A DNA stretch of 64,000 bases. It comes from Labia minor (Eukaryota > Arthropoda > Insecta > Dermaptera > Spongiphoridae). How positions within the stretch are numbered: the stretch's first letter is position 1; the number at the start of each line of letters is the position of its first letter. Location: positions 7,714,491 through 7,778,490 of the forward strand of contig OY720345.1 of the NCBI GenBank assembly GCA_963082975.1, given 5' to 3'. The translations under genes and the position numbers were made by a program. This document shows positions 34,901 through 47,400 of the stretch, in pieces. Under the pieces are notes generated by a model. That model did not search any database. It was not told the origin of the DNA and saw only the letters and a program-made list of their open reading frames with translations.

Positions 34901-37900
34901 ATAATTCTTCTGTTGTAGAAGTTACAGGAGGAGATGGAATTTTAGTTATATTGTTTTCCAGTTTATTTGATTCATTTTCAGGAGGATCTGAAATTTGTTG
35001 TTTTTCTTTATTTTTAGATTTTGATGTTTTTTGCTTATCTGATTTTACAATATCAAATGATATTTTTTTGTTTGTGTTATTATCTTGTTTAATAGAATCA
35101 TCTTTAATTTTTTCTTTATCTTTCTGTAAATCTTTATTTTTAACATTTGAGTGTAAATGTTTATTTATTTTCATTTTTTTCCTAATTTTTTCTGATGATT
35201 CTTTTTTTTTAATTTCATTTTGTTCTAAATTAGTTAATGGTTTAATTAATGCAGAAACTGCTAATTGATTGATAAGTTGATTCATTAAAAGTTCATTTGG
35301 CGAATTAGAAGGTATAGATTTAGGCGCTAATAATAATTGATTTACAAGTTTAGAAAAAGTTTCGGTACTATTGAAAGGATCAATTTTAGTTGTGAGGGTG
35401 CTTGCTATCGATGGATTATTAATTATATGTCCAAGCATAAATGGATTTGATATAATTAATGATATTAGAACTGGGTTATTTGATATTTGTTGTATTAATT
35501 CCGTATTTGATATCAATTTCTTCAAGATTTCAGGATTTGTGTTAAAATAATTTAATATTTTAGGATTCGTTATTAGTGTGGACATAATTGGATGAGATAT
35601 TAAGTTAATAAATATTTCTTGATTTTCTTTTATATTTAATAAAATATTTGGATTTTTAGCTAGTTCGGATAAAAGTGGATATTTATTTAAATATTTTTGA
35701 GCTAAAGGTTCATTATCAGGTGTATTAGTATCCAAAGGTGGAATTGGTTCAGGTATTGTAGAAGAATTTTCCTTTACTTTTATAAGAGGAACCATGAGAC
35801 CAGCAGGCAAATCGTAGTAAGGTACTGCAGGGACAAGTTCGTCGGGGTTCGTAGCAGGAAAGCCTGGTGGAGGTTTACTTAAATCTGGTAATTCGACAGC
35901 TGAAAAATTTATAACAAATTCATCATAATATTTAACATAAAAAAAAAAAAAATTAGAAAAATATCACAAATTACCTGGAATAAATGGAGTTGGAGGATAT
36001 CCAGGTGGTGGCTGAGAGAAATTTATTTCTGGTGGTGGTTGATTAATTTCAGGACCAATAAGTGGTGGCGGATGATTTGTGATTGCTTCAGGAACTATAC
36101 AACATAATAATAAATAGATAATATTAATAAATAAATATAAATATTTAATTTATAGAATATACCTATACCCATTGGTGGTGGAGGTGCTGATGTGATTGGT
36201 GGATTTGGTGGTGGTTGATTAGTTTGAACTTGAGGGGTTTGGGCCTCTAAGGTTTGTTTTTGTTGTTCAAGAGTTTGAATTTGTCGCATAGCATGTTGAA
36301 CAAATGCTTGATGCTGTGCTTGAAACCCTTCAAGGGCCATTTTGGTCGCTGCTGTAATTGGTGTAATCACAGAAGTATGACTTGTAATTAAATTTGCTTG
36401 ATATTCACTCCAAGAATGAGCAGGTTGTCGTAATTTTTCCAAAACAGACGCATCAAAATAAGATTCCCACAGAGAAAGAAGCTAAAATTAAAAAAAAAAT
36501 TAAGATTATAAATCAATCAATATATATATATATTAGTTTGATGTGAAAGTTCGTCCAGTTATTTTGTACAATTGATGATTTTGCATCACTAATGTTATCT
36601 ACTTGACATATGTAATCTGTAAAAGGAATTTTAAAAAACATTTGAGAGGGCATTTGGCTTTTTTTAATTTTGATAAATATCATAACCGAGCCTTATTTCT
36701 AACAAATCTTGACGGATAAGAAAAATGCTTGTAATCACTCAGTCAACAATTTCAAAGGGTTTACGTTAACTTGTCCCGAAGAATAGAATTGCAACAAATC
36801 TGATCTGATTTCTAAATCGAGTGGTTAATAATAGTGGAAAATGGATGGACTCAATCAACGTTTGGACAGTTCACAGTTTATTTTATAAAATGATTATATA
36901 AACCATTCAGGCAGAGCCTTCTAGAAATTATGTTCGTTTATTTGAGCCTATATGTTAAACGTAAAAGATTATCTATTTATTAGATGCTGAAATGCTCCTA
37001 TCAACGGATAGTTTTGGATTTTGAATATTTATGTAAAGTGGGTATATTAAATATCGGATAAATACCCGATTGCAACCTCGATTTAAATTCTTTTCGGAAA
37101 TTGTTATCCTTTGTGATTAAAGAACCTAAGTATTTAAATTTTTCTACATTTGCCCTATATATTTATTGCATAACAAAATAAAAAAATAAAAAATTGCTAT
37201 TCTCTAATTATTAGATATCAAAATAATACTTTTAATATCATAAATAAAAAAAGAAAATCTTTTGCATCAACACATAAATGAACTTAATATAATAAATTGA
37301 TTTAAAAAAATATTTAATCAATTTTTTAAAAATTTATGAAATAAATTAAAAAAATAAAATAGATAGAATAGAATAGATTTTTTTCTGTGAGATGATAAAT
37401 GATATTATCAAGTTTCAATAAATAAATTTTATATTTAATTATTATTATATTTTATTAAAAAATTACTTTATTCAGCTTGGCTTGTTGCTCTTCATTTGCA
37501 GATATTGATGTATGACAAAACATAGGAATAACTACACTCTCTAATGTTAATTTAAGTTGGTCAGCTGATTTTCGAACACTGAAAATAGAAATAAAAGAAT
37601 GAAATAAAATAAATTTATATTTTAAATATATTAATTTAAAAATAATAAAATATTTACCAATGATGTAAAACATCATTTACTAGGTATACAATATGGAGTT
37701 TCTGAGTGAATAAATTTGCTGTGAGTACTCTAAGAGGAAAATAATAAAAAAAATAATTAAAATATATATTTAAAAATGTTTTATTATTATTAAATATTAT
37801 ATAATCTTCTGAAACTAAATAATTATATTTTGCTAACATATATATATATATATACTCCCATAGGAAACTCAAATAAATTATTGTAAATAAAGGGAATTCA

Positions 37901-39314
37901 TTTATAAAATGAAAAATTTTTATTTAATCATCTAAATTAATTTGATTGCCTTTATAATTATAACATTCCCCTCACTCAATGAACTTATGCCATCGGTTTC
38001 CTATCCTTGAATATTCACTTTATTCTTTTAATACGAATTTCTCTGCCCTCTATATTATAACTTTTAAAAAATAAAATATGTACTTAATAACTGATTTAAA
38101 AAATATTATTTTAATGATGTAGTTGGGAAGGAACAATTAAAAAATTGAAGAATGAATTAACAAATAAATAAAAGTAATACTTGCTTTTTAAGTAAATATC
38201 TTGCAATTAAACTATTAGTTTGAGGGCTTGTACAATGATGTAATATCCATCCTTTTCCAGTTGAAATAGAATCTTTTGTACATGAATCCATTATAGGTTG
38301 TAAAAGATTATCAATATCATTTAAATTAATTTTAAGCTCTTGTGCATCACATGTCAGTGTGCCATTTAGAACTTTAAATAAGGCCTCATCAATTTGAGCA
38401 TGTTGTTGCTGCATTAGTACCTTAAAAGCATATATTAAAAAAAAATTAAAATTTATTAAGTAAAAAAAAGTGAGAATTAATATTATTATTATTACTGAAT
38501 GATGAGCTGTTAAATTTAATTCACTTTGTGTTATTTGTTCTTGCAACCGGGCTATTTGTGTCCTTACTGCTTCTAATGATTGTAGATTTGGATGAGATGT
38601 TGTATTTGACCACTGATTTGAAAGATTAGGAGGGATTTGGGTAGTTAATTGACCACCCATATTCCCGATCTGAGAAGCTAATGGTGCACCAATTGGTCCG
38701 GAAAGTTGATTAGGAATTTGATTATTAATTGGACCAGATTGTAAATGATTAGTAAGTTGACCAGGCTGAGCACCACTTTCTCTGGAGGCTTTTTGTTTCA
38801 AAACTATTAGATATTTCGTAAATAAAAATAATAATCAAATCAAAAAATAAAGAAAAAGTTTAAATAAAAACTTCTTTCATTATAAAATATTTTAAAAACT
38901 TACTAGCCTGTTCAGTTGTTACTTTATATTGATAATAGTTAAAATGTTCCCCTCCAAAAAGAAAATTAAACTTTGGGTTTCCTTTTTGTTTATTTTTGGT
39001 CATCAATTCAAATTCAGGACCATTGCGGGCAACAAATTGCGCTAATTTATCAATAATATTTCGTAGTTCAATTTCTAAAACAATATAAAGTTTAATTTAA
39101 ATTATAACAATAAAACTAATTGTTAAACAAATGACAAATAAGATATGTATTTTTTCCTCTTAATTCAAATAACCATTAATACACACAAATAAAATATATG
39201 TATATTTCTATTCAAAGTTATACCTATTTATATTTATAAATATTTATTATTATTATTATGATTATTATTATTGATAAACCCAAATTTACCTTGAGGCGGC
39301 TTTGGTAAATCCAT
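30936..39314 (-). CDS. CHERP: CHERP, calcium homeostasis ER protein homologue (spliced, 14 coding exons, 743 aa)
   Basis: A nuclear, spliceosome-associated SR-related protein. Exons in transcript order: 39290-39314, 38904-39074, 38496-38803, 38185-38420, 37658-37729, 37467-37578, 36163-36481, 35975-36094, 35778-35899, 32214-32347, 32029-32114, 31664-31937, 31330-31453, 30936-31064. All phases join without a stop. A SURP domain is at about residues 11-60 (LAQFVARNGPEFE; KFNFLFGGE), a CID/RPR domain at about 200-345 (DNLLQPIMDSCTKDSISTGK; YLVNDVLHHC) and a Pro-rich middle. PYYDLPAGLMVPLIK joins LEDAEYKPLDPD, then HDRPRDSEGWEKLGLYEYY. An RS region (RPRSRSPSPVIRTRSKSRSP, about 570-600) and a G-patch (NKGHQMLKKMGWSGAGLGAK) follow. 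The human order is the same but the protein is longer (about 916 aa). The exon 4 to 5 intron needs a GC donor. The Drosophila counterpart is scaf6. The start has an A-rich context, AAAAATGG. Confidence 0.95.
33495..35899 (-). CDS. CHERP: Alternative CHERP last exon: intron read-through adding 760 aa
   Basis: Exon 9 (35778-35899) has a donor AAA|GTAAAG after PLIK. If this is not used, the same frame stays open to a TAA at 33495-33497, 760 codons further. Joined to exons 1-8 this predicts a protein of about 1255 aa without RS region or G-patch. In order, the tail has: regularly spaced Asn-Pro motifs (about tail residues 40-140; NPNILLNIKEN, TNPKILNYFNTNPEILKKLI); a Lys-rich charged stretch (KKKESSEKIRKKMKINKH); a Tyr/Pro/Gln-rich stretch (NYQYNYEQYQAPSPYTMPYN); a Thr/Val/Glu-rich acidic part; and an Asn/Ser/Tyr-rich C-terminus ending DDFSDNFSFE. 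No homologue is recognised. Its great length in AT-rich DNA shows selection on the frame; whether it is retained, an alternative 3' end, or part of a longer exon is inference. Confidence 0.8.
37060..37150 (-). pseudogene. LINE reverse-transcriptase fragment in a CHERP intron
   Basis: Minus strand reads VEKFKYLGSLITKDNNFRKE then FKSRLQSG, the post-catalytic segment of a non-LTR reverse transcriptase. Related to the relics at 23,945-24,950 and 60,600-60,950. It lies in the intron between 37,467 and 36,481. Confidence 0.8.
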
Positions 39315-40170
39315 TTTTAAATATCCTAGTTAAAAGTATTTCATACAAGTCAAACAAGATATAAACAATCCTTAAATTAATATTACATTTAATTTTTTAT
39401 TTTTAAAAAATACTTAATAGTAAAAAAGTTTTTAATGAAAATAACATATTTATTAATTTTAATAACAGTTTTATTAAAAAAGCTTTAATTTTTTAAGGTT
39501 AAGTGTTTTCTAGTTCACTTATGAAGTCAATAGAGGGCAGAATATGATCTGTAATTTTCACGGAGGTTATTAAAATAATTTATTAATTTTTTAAAATTAT
39601 ATTTTAAATATTCAAAATCAATATTTAGTATATTTTTAACAACCTATATTAAATATTTATTAACTTAATTATTTTTTTTTTTTTAATTTTAAAGTCGTTC
39701 TATTTACTGTTTCTATCTTAATATAATAAACCTTTATTTGTTGCTACATATGATATGGATGGTCTGTGGTACATATATCTGATCCATCATTTCTAATTTG
39801 CTTTTCTATCTGTCGTTTAATGTTATTTTGATAAATAACTATATTATATTATATCTTTTTATCTAAATTAAATAAATTTATTCTTTCGTAAGTATATTTA
39901 AATATATAAAATATATGATTTTAATTAATATTATTTTAGTTTTTATATATATATATAAACTTAAAACATATGTAATTGCACAACATGTTTTTATTTTTTT
40001 CAAGTCATCATATTTCTTTATTTTTCTATATATTTGTATGTTTAAAACATTAATTTTATTAAATTTATATGATATATATATATATAGAGAGAGAGAGAGG
40101 GAGAAGAAAGATTTTTCATTTTATATTTGATTATAAATATCTTATTAATTGATCATTTTATTTATAGAAA
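39315..40170. promoter_or_regulatory. Shared upstream region of CHERP and eIF3g
   Basis: The 856 bp between two divergent start codons must contain both 5' UTRs and promoters. There is no TATA box in an obvious position. ATTTATAG just before AAAATGCC at 40,171 could be a 3' splice site of a 5' UTR intron of eIF3g. A (GA)n tract sits at about 40,086-40,100. A bidirectional promoter is inferred from geometry only. Confidence 0.55.
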
Positions 40171-41385
40171 ATGCCTGTTGCTGATGAAATAAAATCCAGT
40201 TGGGCAGATGAAATTGAAGAAGAAGGAAGGGGATCTGTTCTTCCACCTCCAAGTGAAGTTGTGGAAAACGGACTGAAGATTGTTACGGAATATAAATATG
40301 AGAATGATAAAAAATACAAGGTATAATTAATATTTATGTTAATCAAATCTTAATATATAAATTAGTTGCTAGTCCTCCGATGTACTTGAGACTTGACTGG
40401 TACCATGTGCTCGAAAGTATAGTTTTTGTGACTTATGTTATAGTGTTAACATTTATTATATTCCAATCACAATATTTTTTGTTTTCTTATTCATTTTTCA
40501 AATTATTCACTAATCAATGCTAGGGTGTATAATGGGATATAATACTTATTTTATATTTTGAATTATTTTATAACAACATATTATTGTACAAAATGAATAA
40601 ATTTTAAATATTTGTAAGACTTTAATTAAATTCTATGTTTATATCTATTATTATTTTTTTAGGTTGTTCGTACGTTTAAAATGGAACGTATGGTCGTACC
40701 GAAATCGATTGCTTTAAGAAAAACCTGGAGAAAATTTGGAATGTCTAAAGATGATAAACCTGGACCTAACCCTTCCACCACTGTCGTATGTGAGGATGTG
40801 TATATGCAATTTATTTCTAGTAAAGAAGAAGATAACAAACCTGATGAGGATGCATTAGAAAAACTTAAAGTTATGGGAGATAAAGTTGTCAAATGTCGTA
40901 CATGTTCAGGAGAGCATTGGACCACTAAATGTCCTTATAAAGATACAGTTTTGGGTGGTAAACTTGATGACAAGAAACCAGACTTGGGTCTTGGTGATCC
41001 AACCAAAAAGCCTGGAACAGCAAGTGGAGGAACCAAATATGTTCCACCCAGTTTGAGAGAAGGCGCTGCAAGTAAAGGTTTACGTGACACTGGTAACCCA
41101 CGAGTGCGTGATGATACTGTTGCTATTCGAGTATCCAATTTATCAGAAAGTACCACTGAATCGGACTTGGAAGAATTGGTTAAATCCTTTGGCCCAATTA
41201 GTAAATTATACTTAGCTAAGGATAAACTTAATGGATTATGTAAAGGATTTGCTTATATCCATTTTAAAACACGTCATGATGCTTCAAGGGCCATAAGTAC
41301 ATTGAACGGTTATGGATATGACCATTTGATTTTGAATGTCGATTGGTCTAAACCACCCCAAAATAATGACACATATAAAAATTAA
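40171..41385 (+). CDS. eIF3g: Eukaryotic translation initiation factor 3 subunit G (2 exons, 290 aa)
   Basis: Cytoplasmic subunit of the eIF3 complex, which brings the 43S pre-initiation complex to mRNA. Exon 1 is 40171-40320 and exon 2 is 40663-41385 (phase 0 junction YK|VV). The N-terminus MPVADEIKSSWADEIEEEG is typical of insect eIF3g. A zinc knuckle is at residues 128-140 (C128, C131, H135, C140; CRTCSGEHWTTKCPYKD). An RRM covers about 203-282, with RNP2 IRVSNL and RNP1 KGFAYIHF, ending NVDWSKPP. The length is close to the roughly 270-320 aa of the family. The stop lies 63 bp from the stop of timeless, so the two transcripts probably overlap at their 3' ends. It is divergent from CHERP. 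Confidence 0.97.
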
Positions 41386-41448
41386 TTAATTTATTATTTT
41401 ATAAAATAATTTTGAATACATATATAAAAAAAATAGAAAAAACAAATA

Positions 41449-44400
41449 TTAATCATCTTCATCACTTGAAATGATGGGACGAATGACCCTCTTTTTTATT
41501 TTAAATTCTGTAAAACAATATTAATTATAATAAATATCAATTTATGATAATAAAAAAATGTTATTTATCTACCTTTAATTTCATTATTTTTTAATTTAGA
41601 TTCATCATCATCATCATCATCATCATTTTTTCCATTTTCATCTGGGTTTTCAGGTGGACATTTCATATTGTATTCAATTTCCGAATCTTTATCTTTTATA
41701 TCTTAAAAAAATTAAAAAAATATTAAAATATTAATTGAATGTTTATTATTAAAAATTTAAAATATTTACTTTCAGAATATTCTTTTTCATCATTTTTTAA
41801 TTTTTTAGTTGAATGTTCTTTTTCTTCTAATAAATCATCTGAATCTGAATCATCATTTAATGGAATAACTTTTCTTTTTTTAGATGGGACACTCTTTTCT
41901 TTAATAAAATAAATGTGTAAAAACAACAGATTAAAGAAAAAATTTATAAAAATAAATATGATAAGTGCTGCTTTATTTAAAGAAGCACTTATTTAAATTA
42001 AATATTAATAAATTTACCATAATTTGAAATATTTAGTAAATCAGGATTAACTTGATCTTTATTTTCTAAAAATTCATCTGAAACTTCATCATCATTTAAA
42101 GAAATAACTTTTCTTTTTTTATTATTTTTTAAATTGATTTCTGTAATTAAAAAAATTTATTATGTTTAAAAATAAAAATTTATATTAGAAATCGAAATAT
42201 ATATACCTTCACTATTATCTGAATTTAATAAATTGTCTGAGGTAGAGACATTTTTTTTTATAATTGTAGTTTCAGATTCTAAAAGAGAAGAAACATTAAA
42301 CATTTTTATTTTACTCTTTTCACATTTTTAATTTTTCTTTTATATTAATATATAATTAATTTAACAAGTATAAAGTTTCTCTTAAGGGAGGAGGAGAGAG
42401 AGAAAAGAGAAATGTCCCACCCCAATTAAATATATAATCACGTCACTTTATTTAGATTTACATTTATATACATTTCATTATACTCCATTTGTCAAATTTT
42501 AATAAAGATAAAGTATAATAAAATGAATATTAAGTAATATTTTATTCCATACAATATACAATTTAGTATATATTTAATTTATTGGGGTTAAATTCCAAAT
42601 AAAAATAAAATAAAAGTTTTAATATACTCATTGAAATAAAATAGATGTAAAGTTATTAATGTTATATTATTCAGTTATATATCATTCAGTTCGGGGGTGG
42701 AAGCAAGGACCCTGGCTTTGTGATCTGAACAGCTAATATTTATATATAATTAATTTTTTACCTTCAACTTCAGATGATGATTCATTTAAATCTGCAAAAA
42801 ATACAATTTAATTATTTAAATATTTTTTTTTATAAATTATTAAATTTAAAAATTATTCTTTATACTACCTGATAAATCTGATTCAGAATTTATTTCTTCT
42901 TGATTATTTGATTGAATGCTTTCATTAAAGCAAGGTGCTTAAAATACAATTTCAATAGAAAAGTTAAAAATATTTTTAAAATTTTTAGGATCAAATACTT
43001 ACTTTCATTTAATTCTCCGTTTAAGGATTTGTTAATTAAATCTATTTTTAACATTAATGATTCTTTAGAAAGGGTTTCTGGAATACGCCAATACATCTCC
43101 TGAAAAATGTATTATTTGTACAACAAAATTAAACATTTATTAGTCATTAGTATGAATTAGGTATATACAATTTATTGAAATTATTTTACTTTCATTTTCA
43201 TATATACCTTAACTAATATTTTAGTATATGAAACCTAGACATAAACAACTTAACGCAAATCTCTGACTAGAAAATAAATATCACATCAAATAACCAGAAC
43301 CATATTATATATATATATATATATATATATTTATAATACTAAAATTGATATTTTTATGGTTCTTATTTATTACATATTGTATAAAATTTATAATAAATAT
43401 TGTATCTTGTTTAAGTTTGGGATATGGATCAATCGAATAAATAATAAGTAATAAATTATATTATTTAAAAAAATCTATTAAACTTAGTATAAAATAAATT
43501 AGAAATTAAGAAATAAACAATGTGTAGTCCACGAATTCCCTAAGTGAGTGCTGCAACAATCCAGGTGATGGCCACAGGTGCATTTGAGGAAAAAATTCTA
43601 TTACCTTTCTATTATAAGTTCAATAAATAGTTTTAAACAACAGAATTTCTAATTTACACCTTTATATACCAAATTTTAAAAAATTAATTCTAGGGCGTTG
43701 AATAATATTTTTTCTGAAATATAAGGACGGTAGGTCAAATAAGTTAGGCAACCAGTGATTTAGCATAAATAAAATATAAATAAAGACATTCCGGTTTATA
43801 TGTATATTATATTAAATTCAAGTTAAAAATATTTTTAAGTTTCTGAGAACCATCCTTTATTACAATTTGAAAATTATTTCAAAGGTTGGTAAAAATAAAT
43901 CTCTGGACTGAACACATGCCTGATCTAAATATAATTTGTAATATTTGTTTTAATTAAAATATTTAATAATTAATAAATAACCTGTTCATCCCTTGGAGCT
44001 ACACATCCAAGAGCTTCCAATGAATTTAAAAATATTTTATTTTCCATTGCTTCAATTATATGACTTTCAAATGGCACAATTGGTGTGCCCTCATTTCGAT
44101 CATCATCATCATCATCTATAATTTCTTGAAATGAATCTCTAATCCAAGCAAGAGCATCTTGATAACCTGATTATAACAAAATATAAACTTTATTTATACA
44201 AACTTTTTTAAAAAAAGTAAATTGAATTCAAGTTCATAGATCTAAACTCAATGAAATATTTTCTTTTAATTTATAATTTCTAATTCTTCTAGTAGAAGAT
44301 ACTTTAAATTTATGAAATAATAACTATAAGATACTCATTCAATATATAAAAATTATTACCTTTTGTAATAGATTCTTTTAAAGCTGAACATAACTGTTCT

Positions 44401-47400
44401 GTACTAAATTTTTTCGTTCTCTTTTTTCTTGGTTTATTTACTTTTTTATTATTTTCACTACCGGAGTCATCAGTTTCATCTAAATTGATACAAAAATCAG
44501 AAAAAAAAAAAGAAAATAAAAAAAAAATTTAAATAATAATTTTTTTACCAAGTTCATTTTGTTTTTTCTTTTTCGTTCTTTTTTTTCTTAATTCTTTTTT
44601 ATCTGCCACTAGTCCAAGTTCAATTATTTTATTAACGATTTGTGGTTTACTTCGAGGTATATTTAATTTCTCCATTATAGAACCAAGAGGATCTTAAAAC
44701 AAAAATTTTAAAATATAAAATAAAATTAAAAATAAAAAATTAAATTACCAATGGTTTCACGAAATTCATTAAAAAGCTGTCTTAGTTGATCTTCATCTTC
44801 GTTTGACCAATATCTTGAAGGATGATTTTGATTAGAAAGTTTTTTTAATGCCTTTAAAAAATAAAAAGATAAAAAATTAAGGGTAATTATAATTTTATCT
44901 ATCACGAAAAGTATACCTTAGCATCGACATTATATCCCAGTTCTCGAAGTTTTTTTAAAATTCCTTTTCTTGAACGTGAATCATCAATCATATTTCGCAA
45001 GATCCAATCTATCATATCTATATAAAAAAATAATTTTATGATTGTTTTATAATGACACAAAAATGAAAAAAAAAAAATAATAAATTATCTCAGTTAAATA
45101 ATTTTACCTTCTTGACGATTATTTTGAGAATTGAATTCTTCATAAAGTCTACGTAATTCCTCTTCCTGTTCCTCACTCCAAGTTACTTTAGATGCTTTTG
45201 AATGTTGTCTGTTTAAAAAAAATATTGGGAAAATTTATACAATCACATGACAAAAGCAAATTTATTTAAAAAAATATTTATCGTTTAAATATTATTTTTA
45301 TATTTTCCTTACTCATATGTACAGTAGCCATATTCAATTTCGTATGCTTCACGAGTCGATTTCCAAAATAGCATTTCCATAAAGATTTTAGAATTGGTAT
45401 TAGCAAGTTCTACAAATTGCCGAATAATAAAAATTGCAAATTTCATAAGCTCCTAATAAAAAAAAGAAATTAATAGAAAATAAATTAGAAAACTTAGAAT
45501 GTTAGTATATGTAGAAAAAACTTTTATTGGTGATTAAATTAAATTGAGTCTGAAATTTTGGAAATAAAAAGGTGGTGTGTTGTTGTTTTCATATATTTGC
45601 GAAGCATAGAGGAGGTGGGATTAAGATTAATAATTATTTATTTGATAGCTAATCCAATTTAATAAATAAAATATTATCATTAATATATAATAAGAATAAA
45701 TACTAATTTAATGAGAGGGACACTCTGGAGTTTTTGACCTGTTTATTTTTAAGAATATATTTAGATAATTTTATGTGTGCTTAAAATACTCTCCTTGAGC
45801 ATCAATACACTTTTCAAACGAATTTTTCATTGATAGAATGCATCCAGCCACTGCCTTTTCAAAATGGTGTCAAAATACTCGTTCCCCGTCACAGCTATTT
45901 CATTTTCCGAGTGAAAACGGAAACCACTCAATTTTTTTTAAAATTAAAAAACAACCAGATGTCGCATATTGCTAGATCCGGTGAATAAGAGGGATGCTCG
46001 ATAACCTTAATATTGTTTTCCTTCAAATAGTTCAACCCTACTGTAGCTGTATGCGACGAGGTATTGTCGTAGTGAAGCATTAAACCACTGTTACGGAAAC
46101 CCGAAGAATGTACCAATTAGCTGTAAGTCTTCTGGCCTTCTAGCTAAATTGTCTTGACTAAACCTGTGCTTCTGAAGAAAACTGCGTGCATAACTTTTTT
46201 TCATTGCAAGCTGTTTTTTGACCATAGCTTGTTAAAAAATGGGGTATTTTTTTACTCGTAATTGTGTTCATGCAAAATTTTATGTATGGCTGCAGATCCA
46301 ATACTAAGAGAGGTCTCCATTATTTCATATGTTCATCGGTTATCATTATTATTATTATTTATTTTTTTATTTTTTTGAATTCGTGCCACATTTTCAGCAG
46401 TTACTGCTGTGGAAGGCCTTCTTGTAAGTTCGCCATCCTGAAAATAACTGTCCCCTGCGGAATTCTCGAAACCACCTAAATATAGTTGCCCGGGATGGTG
46501 CCCCATTCCCAAATCCGGACTGCAACTTTTTCAAACACTGTTCTTAATTAAGACCTACTTTAAAATTGTAGAAAATCATAGCGCTTACGTCCTAAATCCA
46601 TACTTCTTCTAATTCAAGTGCACTTTGTAGCTGTATGAATGACACTAGGCGTTAAGGCGTCTTTATAAAAGATAGAGTTTCAAAGCATACGTAATGGAAA
46701 AATTGCTCAATAGTTCTGTCAGCTGTATCTCAAAAATTCCATAGTGGCCCTCGTATAGATTTATTTGGCCAAGAGTTATCAACCATAGGTTAACTGACAA
46801 CGATAATCAAATAAAGGAGGATTATGAGAAAAATAGATAATAAATAAGAAATAATCCTTATGAAAAATTTTAATACTATTAGAAAGAATCATAAAATTAT
46901 TATTTGGTGAGATTAATATTAAATGTGATAATCAATAAAGGCTGATTCAATTATGTGACCAATTCTTGATTAATATTATTTTTTCCAAAATAAAGATATC
47001 TATAAATTTATTTGAATTCAATTATTATCCTAAATGATAAGTCAATATTAAAAACACATAGATAATTGACAGCAAAGAGAGGGGCTGAATGTGGTTCCGA
47101 CCATTTTTAAGGTGAAGTTTAAAACATTCCTTCCTATAAGTAAGAAATATGAAAGACACAGAAGAAATAAGAATTTTTGAGGAACTCCGTATTGGAAGTT
47201 TAAGTGATAATGGCTCAAAATAAAAATAACATGGATCTCATGTATGTGTGGGACATAGGAGTGATGGAGCTTGAAGATGTACATGGATAAGACAAAAACA
47301 GTAGAATAACAGTGGAATAAATTATTGGAGGAGATGTGGCCAAAAGTCGGTTTTGAAAAAGTGTAAAGCCATGTTAAAGAAAATTCAAGTATTCAAGAGA

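Noticed and set aside
34494-35268. Plus-strand open frames opposite the CHERP extension
   Set aside because: Cys/Phe-rich antisense shadows of the Asn/Lys/Glu-rich minus-strand frame.
35774-35810. Independent gene starting at PAGLMVPLIK
   Set aside because: This segment is the conserved end of CHERP exon 9 and continues an upstream in-frame exon (VPYYDLPAGLM), so the long frame belongs to CHERP rather than to a separate gene.
38157-38801. A single 214-codon open frame across CHERP exons 3 and 4
   Set aside because: It reads through a 75-nt intron and past the exon 4 GC donor; the homology-supported structure splices both.
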